The translations under genes were made by a program, and so were the position numbers. A DNA stretch of 64,000 nucleotides from Viola odorata (lineage: Eukaryota; Streptophyta; Magnoliopsida; Malpighiales; Violaceae), in NCBI GenBank assembly GCA_963691705.1, contig OY829541.1, positions 53,677,931-53,741,930 on the forward strand, written 5' to 3'. Numbering within the stretch: position 1 is the first letter of the stretch; every line of letters starts with the position of its first letter. Shown piece after piece: positions 47,882 through 60,331 of the stretch. Below the pieces are notes generated by a model. The model was given only the letters and a program-made list of their open reading frames with translations. It made no database searches and was not told the origin of the DNA.

Positions 47882-49518
47882 GGTTTGATTCTGATTCCTA
47901 TGTTGAGGCTGCTTTGGTGGATGTGTATGCAAAATGTGGCCAGTTTGTTGATGCTCGCAAGATTTTCGATGAAATGTCATTGAAGGATGTGGTTTGCTGG
48001 ACAGCAATGGTTACAGCTTATGAACAGGCAGAAAGGCCTAAAGAAGCTCTCTCTTTGTTCCAAGAAATGCAGAGGGAAGGTATTTTGGGGGATTCTGTTG
48101 CTGTAGTGAGTGTTGCCTCTGCTGTTGGTCAGTTATCGAATGCTAAGAAGGCCATGAAAGTGCATGCTTATGCCTTTCGGAAGTCGTTTATTGAGGAAGT
48201 AACTGTTGCTAACTCGATTATAGCTATGCATACCAAATGTGGGGATATGGAAAAAGCTCGTTTGGTTTTTGAAGCAATGGATGAAAGAAATCTCATTTCA
48301 TGGAATTCTATGCTTTCAGGCTATACTCAAAATGGGCAAGCTAGCAAAGCTCTGTTCCTATTCGATGAGATGCGTGGTTCTGATTGCGAGCCTAGTCCAA
48401 TAACAGCATTGATCATTGTTGGTGCCTGCGCATACGTGGGCTCCCGCCAACTTGGAAGGAAATTACATGACTTTATAATTGATAGCAAATTGGAAATGGA
48501 CACAAATCTTCAGAATGCACTGATGGATATGTATGCAAAGTGTGGAGATTTAGAAACTGCTGCCAACATGTTCAACTCTCTTCCGTCGAGTGTAATGAAT
48601 GTCAGCTCTTGGAATGTGCTGATTTCGGGGTATGGCATGCACGGACGTGCAAAAGAAGCGCTCCAACTCTTCTCGAGAATGCGAGAGGAAGGTGCTGAAC
48701 CAAACCACATTACTTACACATCCATTCTTTCTGCTTGTAGGCATGCTGGTCTTATTGATGAAGGGAGGAAGTATTTTGCAGACATGACAAAGCTCTCTGT
48801 AAAACCGGAGGTTAAACACTACGCTTGTATGTGGATATGCTTGGCCGAGCTGGGCTTTTGCAAGAAGCATATGACCTGATTCGACAGATGCCATCGACTC
48901 CAAGTGATGGGGTATGGGGTGCCCTGCTTTTGGCTTGCAAAATCCATGGGAACATGGAATTAGGGGAAGTCGCAGCGAATAATCTTCTTCAGCTCGAACT
49001 GGAGCATACGGGATACTACGTTCTGATGTCGAACACATATGCAGAATCCAACAAGTGGCAAGAAGTAGGGAATCTGAGAGAATATATGAAGACAAAGGGA
49101 TTGAAGAAACCTGCAGCTTTCAGCGTGATCGAACATTGCAGAGAAATACAAGGGTTCCACACAGCTGACCAAGAGAATCCACACCGGCTAGAGGTTTACA
49201 GGAAGATAGAGGGCCTGGTAGTTAAGATGAAGATGGCTGGGTATGTACCAGACCTATCATGTACTCTGCATGATGTGGAAGAGCAAGATAAGGAGCACAT
49301 GCTCAAGTATCACAGTGAGAAGCTGGCTGTGACCTATGGTATTCTGAAGATCGATCCAGAAACAGAATTCGAGTTATGAAGAACCTTCCCGTTTGCAATG
49401 ATTGTCACTCAGCTATCAAATTTATTTCACAGATTTATGGACGCAAGATTATAGTAAGAGATGGAAATCGGTTCCATCACTTTGAGGGTGGTAGCTGTTC
49501 TTGCAAGGATTACTGGTA
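47882..49518 (+). pseudogene. 3' fragment of a PLS-DYW pentatricopeptide repeat gene, two frameshifts
   Basis: DYW-class PPR proteins edit organelle RNA. The frame is open from about 47883 (FDSDSYVEAALVDVYAKCG) with typical repeats such as DVVCWTAMVTAYEQAERPKE, NLISWNSMLSGYTQNGQASK and NVLISGYGMHGRAKEA, then the E/E+ region and a DYW domain with HSEKLA (HxE), CNDCH (CxxC) and terminal KDYW, stop at 49518. A one-base loss at 48828-48832 shifts CM(V)DMLGRAG, and another at about 49362-49368 shifts the frame before [12 protein letters not shown]. The usual N-terminal targeting sequence and first repeats are missing. With a 5' truncation and two shifts it should be non-functional. Confidence 0.88.
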
Positions 49519-49998
49519 AACATCTTATTCTCTGAATGTGAAATTGTTATATATCTGTAGTCATTTGATCCACGAAAATGAGGTTGGCAACAAAATTAAA
49601 ATAGATAACGAAACTAAAGAATTTTGCTACATCCCACTAATTCAAGAGATGCATTTTCCAAAAAAGGAGTAGTATGCTTCAAAAGTTCTAAACTTGATAT
49701 CAATTCAAGCTCTTTTTCAAGTTTGCAACAAGCACTATGGTTTTACGAGATATTGAAAATCTAGAGAGCACACAACAATTTCTGGAGCTTCTCAACAGGA
49801 AAAGTCACTTAGTTTTGCCTATTCAACTTTGATCATTCTTCATAACCAAGATGTTACATAAAGTACGAGCACAAGGATCCAAAATTCAACTCTAGCAAAA
49901 TGAACATTCTTAGTTGGTCAGTGTGGGTGTGAGAGCTCGGAAAATGATTGAATGCTCCACTACCATGTCAAACTTATCAAGCCCCGTAAAGCAGCACC
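49519..49998. other. Convergent 3' region between PPR fragment and REP
   Basis: It contains the expected REP 3' UTR on the minus strand. No gene was found. Confidence 0.45.
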
Positions 49999-52900
49999 TC
50001 AAGTATCTAGACTTAGCTCACTATCATCCTCCAAATTATCAGGTGAACTTGTCTCTGAAAAATATTCTTCATTGGGATACATGTTCTGAAACACCTGTCA
50101 AATAGAAGCATAGGGCATCTCAGCACAAGAAGAAGAACAAGTCTCTAAGCATGTCAGCAAAGAACATCCAACTTAAACTAAGCTACAAGAAGCAACATAA
50201 TTACAATATGATCTTTGAAAAAGCGCATGAGCTTTAAAGTTCATTCTGTTGAAAGAACACACACGGCAGTACAGTCATTTCTACTAACATATAATCATAA
50301 CGAAATTGTAAACATGATAGAGGCTACATGGAAGACAAAAATCAAAATACCTTGGCAGCTGCATCTATAAGACCACAGTAGTCCAGATTTCCATCAGGTA
50401 TGGGTGTGGAGATAATAGAACCAAAGTGACCCTGGGAGGTGGCATCAAAAGGAAAGATGTTACCAAGACAAGCATAACAAAAACAGAGACCATGAAGAGA
50501 AGGAGTAGACAGGACCATTTTGGCCAGTTGAAGTGCAAAAACTGATTTTTCGGATATATAGAAAAAAATAGTTCATTAACGACCATTCAGTGACTTCGGT
50601 TCAGTTATTAACTGAACCTAAGTCTTTTCAGTCTACTTTCTCCGAGTTCAGTTTAATCAAATAACCAATCATTTTTTAAAATTACCAAATAAAACCTAGT
50701 TAAATGCTAAAATTCGGTTAATTATAGTCATCATCTTCAACCTCAAAGAAAAGTTCAGTGAAATATGCACAAGAGTTCTAACTTATGAATATGCATTTCC
50801 CTGCTAACAACTAAGCTGCATTAAATAGTCACCCAAAAGAAGAAAATGTTGAAACAATAAGAAGAAACAAAGACATTTGCCAAGGAAAAGAGAAATATAC
50901 CACATTCAATTCCTGAATATACAACATGCTCCAAAGTAAAGTGGGCTTCAGTGCTTCTGAATCCTCACTTTGAACTGTGGAACTAGTTTCAGAATTTAAA
51001 GAATCAGGAGTAGTGAGAAAGGCATTAATGGCCGCATTCAGTAACTTCTTTCCTTGATCAGCATCATCACACAAAGCTGCTAGATAAACTACAAACCTGG
51101 AAAGAAGAACTAAAAATTGTCAAGAAAAAGGAGGGAACAAAGGGGAGGGGGCGGTAGTGCAGGGTTTGTAAGGGACGATGGAATTAGTGTTCGTCCACAA
51201 TAGGTCCGTGGTTTTACCAAAGAGAATATAGGCATCATCATTAAATTCACATTTATTGGTTAAGTGTACTACTGTGAAGACTTGGCATAATTACCAAGAC
51301 CACAAATAAATATGTTGAAATTAACCAACTCTATATAACTCCAGTATATCCAGCAGAAACTATAACTACCACCTAATAAAAATTGCAAAGATGCAGATAA
51401 CTTTGGGTGCGTCTGAACAATGCATCATTCAACATAAAGCATAGTTTAACTAGAATGTTATGATGTGCACAAATGTCTTCTGGAAAACTAAATAAAACTT
51501 ACATGCCTGAAGGACAAACAGCTACATTACTACCTATCTGGAGGATTCGAATTGATGTGACCTGCTCATGATACAAGGCTGGGAAAAGGACAGAGACTCA
51601 GCATGTTTATTGTTGCCTACAACAACAAAGTACCAAAAAAGCTGGCATTTCTGTACAGTAAACTAAAACAGAAAGCTGATCTTACATCGAGGTGGATATA
51701 CAATCAGCAAATTTGACGTGTCTGGCTTCAAGGAACTTCTTGTAATGCATATTCCTCTAGCCACATTCTCCTTGACATCTCTCATGGTCAAGAAGTCAAA
51801 ATGTTCATGCAGAGAACCCGATTGGGAGGGAGATGGTGATGAAATTGTAAAGGAGGGATCTAACACCAACTTATCACTAAATATGTCCTGACCAGAGGAA
51901 AGTTTTACACCTTTGTAGCTGCCACTGTTCTGAAAAATAGATAGCAAAAGGTGATCCTTTGAACCTCAAAAGTATATATTCATTGAGTTGTCAGTGTAGG
52001 AGGCAAATATTAAGTATATTTCAGTACCTTGTCCATAAGTAAAGCACCAACTGGCATTTGCAAAACCTGTTTGACAGAATTAAAATGCAGATAAGCACAG
52101 TACATTGAAAAAGTTTCAGCCACTATGCTTTTTATGAGCTAACAACCATCATCCAATAGGCAAATGCTGCAAAATTTGGGTCTAGACTAAGGTGAATGTG
52201 CTGCATGACACAGCATAATTGGAACTTATATTATGATTCTAACATTATCATTGAACCCCAAAAACAGACGTGAAAACTGGACCTAATGCGACCGACAATG
52301 TTATAATGATTGTTAAAACATCATAATACAAAATTCCACCGCATGAGATGGACACCCTCCATGTACTACCAAGAAAACAAAATGACAGCCCATCTCACTG
52401 GAACTTACATGAATGCAACCTTTAACCGCAGCACGACGACAAAAGGCTTGTGGCAGTTCCCCTTGACCATACATGGGATAAATTAATGCTCCAAGCGCAT
52501 TTGCAAACCTGACATGAATAGTTCCCAATTCAGTAATAGGCCAATAGCAAAACCGATCTAACCCTAATATATAATGCATGAACCAGTTTATCAGTTCTTA
52601 TTATCTGACACTATTTTCCAGCATACAATGACCTTTCAGTATCGAACCTATCACCACAGAGATACCCACCTGCCAATGGATGATTGATACTGAGCCAAAC
52701 GTTCTATCCCATCTTTCGTTTTGATTACATCCTTACACGAACTGATAGCGTTCTGATCATAATCAGCCATAGCTATCGCATAAAGAACAATCCTGCAGCA
52801 GAGTATCACACATATAAAAAAATGCAACTCTAAAACAAGAAAATACTACCAATTTCACAAAAATAAAGACAACCCACTCACACGATTTAATCTTGGGAGG

Positions 52901-53602
52901 CAACCGCATTTTAGTCAAGAAGTCAACAAATGGACTCTCCAAATCCTCCTCGGAAACCCTCCCTTCACCTGCATTCCCATCAAAATCGGAAGAGGACTCC
53001 TCACCTGCACTCACTGCCGCCAAATGAGCTTGCACCAACTTGAAAAACCGCATCAACTGATTCTTCTCCAACAAACTCAAACTCTTATCTTTAAATATAG
53101 CAGATCTCGAATCCGGCACACTATGCAATTTCCCATTCTCATCGCCAATAAAGCTCGCATCAACGCTCTTGAACTCCAAGTAGTTGCCTGCTCCAGATTT
53201 TATGATGAGATCAATGGACTTATCAGCACAGAATAAAACCCTAGGGCCAGATAGATCCAGAAGGAATTTAGAAGCGCATTGGTCGATCAAGTCAGGGGCA
53301 AAATTAGAAATTTGGATGCTGGAGTAGAGCGGTCGAGCGGTGAGGTTGACGACGGAGTGATCATCGCCGTTGGATGGGGAAGGTGAGGGAGTATCGAGAG
53401 GGGAAGAAGTGGAATTAAGGAAAGTGGTGAGGTCGGTAAGTGGGAGGGAGGCGAAATGGGAGCCGTAGAAAGAGTTGGGGTCGACGTGGAGAACGGATTT
53501 TCCGGAAGCGGACGCTGCGGCGGCGATGATGGACTGCAGCAAGCCGGTGCCGACGAGGATTAGGTCGAAAGTTGTTGGGTCTATTAGCGGGAGGTCGGTC
53601 AT
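49999..53602 (-). CDS. REP: Rab escort protein (REP), 557 residues
   Basis: Nine exons: 52884-53602, 52670-52792, 52409-52508, 52028-52066, 51686-51929, 51503-51578, 50901-51096, 50351-50431 and 49999-50094. They total 1674 nt with all phases matching. REP presents new Rab GTPases to Rab geranylgeranyltransferase and delivers the prenylated Rab to membranes. The protein belongs to the GDI/REP family. The N-terminal dinucleotide-fold-like motif is FDLILVGTGLLQSIIAAAAS with VDPNSFYGS. The Rab-binding region includes YAIAMADYDQ, and GALIYPMYGQGELPQAFCRR is the family's most conserved block. The C-terminus is acidic and polar (NLEDDSE). The start is the ATG at 53602. Exon 52028-52066 is only 39 bp. 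Arabidopsis has one REP gene; the clear REP rather than GDI call rests on length and the long low-complexity insert near residues 70-90. Confidence 0.93.
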
Positions 53603-54324
53603 GGTGAATTGGCAGAGCGGGAGATGATGACACAGAATTTGACTACGTGTGAAATTGTTGTCGACTGAGAGCTATTTAGATTCTTTGGTCCCCCAGTTTT
53701 CTCTAATTTGGTAGTCCTTTCCTTCCTTTTTTTGCACTAGAATCTCAATTAGTAGTAAAATTATCAATATTAATTTATCGACAATTAGTTTTTGTTCTTT
53801 TAGACATAGTTGATCTTTTAAAACTTCCATACACAAACCAACAAATTATTTATTTATTTCTAAGTAAATATATAATTTTTTTATAATTCATTTGTCATTC
53901 CTCAAAAATATAATTGAATAAAATGAATATTCCATTCGTCTTATATTCAATGACTTTTTTTGATATTTTATATATATCAAAGAAGTCATTTTTCACACAT
54001 TTTAAGTTTGTATTTAACACTAATACTCTTTTTATTTATTTTAATATATTTACTTTATTACTATCACTAACCTTCTCTTTTTAATGATAAATAGTAAATT
54101 AGTAAAGTTAAACAAAAAATATAATAAAAATATTATTTAATTCGAGACGAAATTAGCGTTTTTATCTACCTTTCAAATGAATTTTCAAATCCATAAAAGT
54201 TGGAACGAAACATAACACGAATTTTGCTTTTACTAGGAAAATTATATGTTGGCTCTCTAATTATTTGAGAAAGACATTCTTTCTTTATATCATGTAATGT
54301 AATTTTGCTGGTTTTTTTTATACA
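53603..54324. other. REP upstream region
   Basis: REP promoter and AT-rich spacer up to the LTR element. No gene was found. Confidence 0.45.
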
Positions 54325-54329
54325 AATAT
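54325..54329. repeat. Target-site duplication AATAT (left)
   Basis: AATAT directly precedes the left LTR and recurs at 61136-61140 directly after the right LTR, as expected for a 5-bp duplication made on insertion. Confidence 0.9.
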
Positions 54330-55115
54330 TGATAATCCAAAGAAGGATATAAGGGTTTTTCCGTCAAATGGCATCTTGGAGCGAGGTGGTCGGGATTCCT
54401 TGAACGCAATGAGCGACCTGCACAGCTCCGGAGGTGGACTTCGGCGTAGAAACTCCGATGCCAAAGTCAGTGTTTGGTCTTATTTTGAGAATGTTCTACG
54501 TATGTGTCTGTAAGAGTGAATGAATTCCCCTTTTTGTGTGGCTTCCCTCCATCCCTTATAGTGGGTTGGAGTGGTTAGATGATCTGACCACCTTCCCCTT
54601 TTTTGGGGTTAAAGTGGTTAGATCTACTGACACCTTTTCCCTTTTTTCCACAAAGTGGTTTGAAAGTAGGAATAAATAATAGAAAAGTATATATATAGTG
54701 TCTTTGGGGGAATAAATATTCCTCCTGTCCAAGGACTTTATCAGAGTTGAGTGGGAGTAGGAAATGCTGTCTCTCATGCGTGGCTTTCACCACTGATTTA
54801 ATAGAAAAAGTATACAGTGTACCTTTGTTTGGAGTTTATGCCGTTTATGGCGAATCGGCAAGGAGCCGTTTGTAGTGAATCGGCCGAGTGCCGTTGTCTT
54901 TGCCTTTGTTGATGGATCGGCTCTGAGCCGTTTTGATGATAACGGGCTGAACTTGTCCTTTAGTCACTTATTCCCGTTGACCTGGTCAATCGATCACGAT
55001 GCCGTTTTATATGGTTGACTTGGTCAAACCGGTCATGTGCCGTTTTGACCGGTCAATGGTACTTTGTGAAGGTACAATGTCCGTTTTGCCCTTATGATAA
55101 TTTTATGTATTATCA
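54330..55115 (-). repeat. Left LTR (3' LTR in element orientation)
   Basis: It starts TG and ends CA, and is about 98.7% identical to 60352-61135 by my count. It contains three CGGC-N5-GCCG dyads (54856-54868, 54881-54893, 54918-54930). No clear polypurine tract adjoins it at 55116. Confidence 0.95.
54685..54700 (-). promoter_or_regulatory. TATA-like run in the LTR
   Basis: A CTATATATATA run on the minus strand lies about 420 bp into the LTR in element orientation, where a U3 promoter would be expected. The right LTR carries a version two bases shorter near 60711. The run is nearly symmetrical, so it could also serve plus-strand transcription toward the antisense ORF. Confidence 0.3.
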
Positions 55116-55773
55116 GAGGCCCAACAACAAACGAGTCCGAGTGTTTACCAAGGGCTTGCCGTTTCTGGCTTGGTGCTTGATAATCGGCATGCTGCCGTTT
55201 CATGCGTGACAATCGGCATGCTGCCGTTTTGTTCTTTAGCTTGATGCAGTTATTGAGTTTTTTCTCTCAATCCTGCAAATAAATAATAAATAGCAATAAA
55301 GGGATTAATGCATTTAAATGCATACCTGCTGACATTGTTTCTTCCCAATAAAATGATCATTGCTGGTTGAGCTTTTTAGGAGAAACGTCTCTTCATTCTC
55401 TGACAAAAGTTTGAATTTCGAAATTCAAAAGTTGTCAGAAACGCATGCGTCGTTTTCCCATTTAATGCTCTGCAGCTTTTGTGACATGTGTCCGTTTGTT
55501 CCGAAATGGGTCCGCCACTTGTCATCGTCTGGTTGGTCGGATAATGTTAGTTGAAGAGTTTTTCTCTTTCCCAAGAGGTTTCTTTGGGAAACCTAATTCA
55601 TTTTCTCTCCCAACGCCGCTTTCACTTTCTTCTCCCTCAAAGAATTCTCTCATTTTCTCTCTCGTTTCTGCAACTTTCTCCTGCAATTCTGGGTTCTGTT
55701 CTTCAAGATCTCTGCATTTTTAGGTATTTACCCATTCCTTTTCCTCTCTGATTTATCGTTTGAGACTTAGGAA

Positions 55774-58112
55774 ATGGCACCCAAACGCCCTCTAGTTACT
55801 GATGAGATCATTGATAAAACTCCCACCAAATTAGATAGTGAAGATAAGTTGCTAGCTGAGATTGAGGCTTTAGAAATTGAGCTGACTGATGAGTATACTG
55901 CCACTGTTGCTTCTCCCGATGTTAGGTTGAACAGTTGTTTTGATGATAATACTAGGGTTTTGTATTCTAGAATGTTTGCCTTCGGTTTTAGGCTTCCCCT
56001 GGATTCGATGATCAAGCAGATGCTAAACCAACATCTGTTGAGCCCAACCCAGATTACTCCAAATTCCTGGGCTGGAATTTATGCTTTTTTGAAGGTCTGT
56101 GAATTGAATGGGATTGAATCACCTTCACTGGCCCTATTTAAGTATTTCTTTAATCTGACAAATCGTGGAAGTCTGATGATGATTCGACCCCGACGGGATT
56201 CTCATTTCAATGATATTTTCCAAAGATACGACTCTTCTGTCAAAGACTGGAAAGAGCGTTTCTTTTTGGTTACGACATCTTCTTCGGCCGAATGGCCTTC
56301 TGGGTTTAATCGGGAGATGAATGAGAAACACTGGCTCAAACCGGAGAACCTTGGTGCGCCTCTTCAATCCCAAGTTTACCTGTTGCTGTCGGTTGACACG
56401 CCGTTTCACACAAAGTTCCTGGCAATCGGCGTGTCGTTGTCCGATTGTGTTCTTGGTGAGTTTTTTCAACTCTAGCCATATTCCGTTTTGTCTTTGTTGT
56501 ATTTCTAACACAAGTTCCGTTTTGCAGGGAAAGCTAAGAAAGCTAAAAAGGTTGCCGCTTCCGTTTCTTCAATTCGGCTGATTTCTACAAAAGGCAACCT
56601 GTTGAAGACAGAATGCGGGCTGATGATGAATCGGCTGAAGACCGATCTGAGGACGAAGGTCCTTTAGTTGATGAGCCGATTGAAGAAGAACCGGTTGCCC
56701 ATGAAACCGTTGTTGAGGAGAGTGAGCAATGTGCAAGGCAAGACACAACAGTGAACTTTTCCTTTGAAGAAGAAGAAGAAGAAGATCCCCCTCTTATCAT
56801 CAAACGGCGACGGGTCAGCAAGACGGTTGAGACCCTCGATCTGCCAGATCCTGATCCTCAAGTTATGAAGGCTGCCAAAAGGATCCTCAGAAAGAGAAGG
56901 AAGGAAAAGACAAAACGGGCTGCCGATGAGGCACAACGGGCATCTGCCGATGAAGAAACCAGGAATGTCGAAAAGGCTGAACCCGTTTCAACGCCTGCTC
57001 CAGACATTCCGTTCTCTGCTTGCGGTGATGGTTCAGGGGCTTCTGTTCCACCTTTGGAGACGCCTTTACCGCCTCCCATTTTTGTTAACACATCGGTCAC
57101 CTCCGAGAGTGCTAATCCAGTTCAACCAGGTCCTTCATCGCCGATGCCGATTAACCTGCACTGGGTTGCCGGTCCACCTTTGCCTGATCCGTTTACTTCT
57201 GACGATCATGCAGTCGCTCCTCGTTCCGCTATTAGAGGCTATCTCTCAAGTCATGGTCCTGACGGGGAGATTACTCACACTGTTAGCTTGAACAATTTTG
57301 GAGAAAGCAGCCGCAGATCTCTCGGATTGAAGAGTCCTGGTAGCAAAGATTATAGGACCGGTCAACTGATTGGTGAGATGCTTGCTAACGATGCTGACAG
57401 AAAAAAATTTCGCCGTCTGGAGCTGAGTTGCCACTTCTCCCACCTGCACAGTATTTTCTACAGCGGCTTGTGTGCTACCCGTTATGCAGCTGAGGCCGTT
57501 GAGTCAAAGCTGGAAGAGGGCAGAGAGGCACTTCGGCAATCAACCGCTAAAGTCGCTTCCCTTCGGAAAGAGAATGAGACTTTGAAGGCCTCTCATAAGA
57601 CTGACAAGAAAGCTGTTATGGATGCTCGAAGCAGACTGGCTGACAACTTAAAAGAAAAGGATGGCCTCTCTGCCATGGTCAAGGATGAGCAAAGGAGAAA
57701 CGGTGAGCTGCTTGAGGAGAAGACTGCTCTGTCCGATTCCGTTGCAGTGCTCTCGGGAGAGAAAGCTTCTCTTGCAGATTCTGTTGCCAGGCTGACTGAG
57801 GAACTTAATGCGGCCCGATCCGATTTGCAGGTGGCAAGGGATGACATTGCCGTTAAGGAAGCAGAGCTGCTGAAAGTTCCTGAGAAGATCGGTTGGTGGA
57901 GAGAGAAGATGAAGAACATCATGCTGGAAAGCTTCGTTTCTTATTATGGTGAGAAGAATTTCCACCCGGATAACCTCTCCCGATTCGTTGCAGCTGGAGA
58001 AAGGCTTGCCGAAGCTAAGGAATATGAACCTTTCTCCGATTCAGAGGCAGACGAAGATGATGAAGTTCCTTTTGATCCTACGGCCGCTTCTGGTTCTGGG
58101 CCGTTAGTATAA
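55774..58112 (+). CDS. Antisense ORF of the LTR element (two exons or two ORFs), nuclear coiled-coil type protein
   Basis: On the strand opposite gag, an ATG at 55774 opens 227 codons (MAPKRPLVTDEI ...) to a good donor at 56456. An intron with acceptor TTTTGCAG ends at 56527. A second open frame (ATG 56613) runs 499 codons to TAA at 58112. After splicing the two are out of frame by one base between about 56545 and 56612, so there is a further intron, a frameshift or two separate proteins. The second part is acidic, then has a basic KKRRR-like patch near residues 85-105, a proline-rich stretch, a long coiled coil at about 295-415 (LRKENETLKA ... LSGEKASLADSVARLTEEL) and an acidic tail. It resembles the plant-specific antisense ORFs of Tat elements. 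Function unknown. Confidence 0.75.
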
Positions 58113-58551
58113 ACACTAGGCTTTATTTTGATTAATGCCGATTTGGCACATTTTGTAATGAGCAATTAGCATTCGGAATATATATATAATTTTGCAATTT
58201 TTAGTAATTGCTAATGTTTAATGATTTCTGTTATATATATATCATACTCCAGAAAAAATAAACAAAGATAGAACAATTGAAATTGAACTTATCTCTTTTT
58301 GTTTGGCAGAATCGGCTGCTTGCCGTTCTGTTATGGCCGTTTTGAGGTTTGCAACCGTTTTGACTTGGCCTCTTTGTTGATTTGGCATTGAGCCGTTTTG
58401 AAAAATATTTGCCGTTTGAAACGGACCTTTTAGCTCTGCCATTTTGGAACGGTCTTTAGCACTTTGCCGTTTTGAAACGGTCTTTATAATTTTGCAGTCT
58501 GTCTGATCAGCATGACCAACATGGTCTTTATATGATGACAATATATATATA

Positions 58552-58745
58552 TGCCTTGATGACGATATATGCATCAATAACGATATATGCATCAATAGCG
58601 ATATACGCATCAATAGCGATATATGCCTCAATAACGATATATGCCTTGGTGGCGATATATGTATCGTTGGCTATATATGTATCGTTTGCAATATATGTAT
58701 TGTTTGCAATATATGTATCGTTTGCAATATATGTATCGTTGGCAA
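58552..58745. repeat. 18-bp minisatellite, about 10-11 units
   Basis: Units like ACGATATATGCATCAATA run from about 58552, shifting gradually to TTGCAATATATGTATCGT by 58745. The 18-bp period keeps six codons, so both strands stay open (YASIAI-type repeats on plus, CKRYIY-type on minus). It lies in the untranslated part of the LTR element. Confidence 0.9.
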
Positions 58746-59092
58746 TTCTTGATTTTGGTGACGTGGTTCAGCCTAAAATGACTTACGTCCACGGTTGATT
58801 TAATTTTTGTTTTCTCAAGATCTGCAATCATATGAGAAACAACGCTTGCAAATATATATTTTTCATTGCTTGGAAATATTTGATAATTCATGTTATACAT
58901 AATATTCCAGAAATTTTAACAAGATAAAACAAATTGGACTTATCTCTGTTTTGACGATTCGGCTTGATGCCGTTTTGACTGAACCGTTTGAGGTCATTCG
59001 GCACTAGGTCGTTTTGAGAATATTGTCGTTTCCTCCTTTGATCTGGACAACGGCATTAAAGGGAAATCGGCTGACCAATCTGCATATCGGCT

Positions 59093-60253
59093 TCATGCCG
59101 TTTGCTTCTTTTCTTCACTCTGGAGATCGGGTTCCTCCCGTTTCCTCCTTCGGTAGTCTGCTTCTTCCATTCTGGAATATTTTTCCACCTCAATCCGCAA
59201 AAGATCTAAGGTTTTAGGAGTGTTTGCAATCAGAGCATTCTCCAATTCTCGATATTTACAATTTCTTTTCAACGCTTCTGCTGCAAGGTTGGGTGCTACA
59301 TCAGGAAGAGTTGCTAGCTCTGTGTTAAATCTAGCCACATAAGCAGCCAACGACTCTCCTGACTTTCGCATCATGTCAAACAGAACGGCTGAAGATTTCT
59401 CCGGTGGTATACATGAGCTGAATCGGCTTTTGAATGCCTTTTCTAGTTGCTCGAAACAGTCAATGGATCCGGCTGGTAGCCTCTCGAACCAAGTGTTGGC
59501 TACCCCTTTAAGGGTCATCACAAATATTTGGCACAAGGCCTCATCCTTTCTAGTAAAAAATTTAATGTGTTTCTTTACTAAACTTACATGAACCGTTGGA
59601 TCTGTTGTCCCATGGTAGTAATCGGATGGAAGCTTGACATGCCTACTCACTTGATGCCTCCGAACCCGAAGGGTTAATGGATTTGTTGGATCATCATCCT
59701 GTTTTTCACGATCTGGTTGTTGAACAGACCGTTTAAACAGATCTGGATCATCTCTGTCACGATCTCTCCTGGTTTGATGTGGAGTCACCGATCTCTCTCT
59801 GCTTCTCCTTTTCTCGGATCTACTTTGAGGTGATTGTTCATGACTCCTTCTTGCGCTGCGTTGAGCTATTCGATTGACGAATTCTTCTATGTCTTCCCTT
59901 CTGGGTAGATCTGCACTTTGATGGCCCGGTGGTGGCTCAAAAGATGATTCCACCGCCTGTTGATTGTAGATCCGTTGAGGAACAACTGGCTGGTTGACTG
60001 GCGGAGGAACTCCTCCTATGAACATTTGCATCATCACGTTCATCCTTCGGTGCAGGGCAGCAAACTCGAGCATGATGGCTGGTTCAATGACCTCTGAGGT
60101 TGCGCCTGGAAATGGGTTTTCTGGGAAATTAAGCCGACGAGCTGCAGCATTTAATTCCACACGAGAAGATGAAGCTTGGGTTGGTGGTGTTTCACGTTGA
60201 CCCGTAGCAACACCAGTGGGTTGATTTGATTGAAGATCTTGATTGGATACCAT
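59093..60253 (-). CDS. Retrotransposon gag protein, 386 residues
   Basis: Gag forms the virus-like particle core. The start is the ATG at 60253. The N-terminal half is polar with a basic Arg/Ser-rich stretch around residues 135-180 (RSEKRRSRERS). The Retrotrans_gag domain follows at about 215-345, with FVMTLKGVANTWFERLPAGS and FEQLEKAFKSRF. The C-terminus is charged (ADYRRRKREEPD). There is no CCHC zinc knuckle and no continuation into protease, so this is a shortened gag. It is intact as an open frame. Confidence 0.9.
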   Translation of the reverse strand: MVSNQDLQSNQPTGVATGQRETPPTQASSSRVELNAAARRLNFPENPFPGATSEVIEPAIMLEFAALHRRMNVMMQMFIGGVPPPVNQPVVPQRIYNQQAVESSFEPPPGHQSADLPRREDIEEFVNRIAQRSARRSHEQSPQSRSEKRRSRERSVTPHQTRRDRDRDDPDLFKRSVQQPDREKQDDDPTNPLTLRVRRHQVSRHVKLPSDYYHGTTDPTVHVSLVKKHIKFFTRKDEALCQIFVMTLKGVANTWFERLPAGSIDCFEQLEKAFKSRFSSCIPPEKSSAVLFDMMRKSGESLAAYVARFNTELATLPDVAPNLAAEALKRNCKYRELENALIANTPKTLDLLRIEVEKYSRMEEADYRRRKREEPDLQSEEKKQTA

Positions 60254-60331
60254 TTTTGGCAGTGAAAAACCCAAATTATTGAGAAAGAAAAGCTTTGAAG
60301 CTCAAGGCTTGCTCACTTGAAACTTCAAAAG

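Noticed and set aside
58552..58745. CRISPR-like array
   Set aside because: Units are contiguous 18-bp tandem repeats without unique spacers, in a plant nuclear genome.
58532..58798. Repetitive 88-codon ORF and its minus-strand counterpart
   Set aside because: Produced by the 18-bp minisatellite, whose period is a multiple of three; no evidence of a protein.
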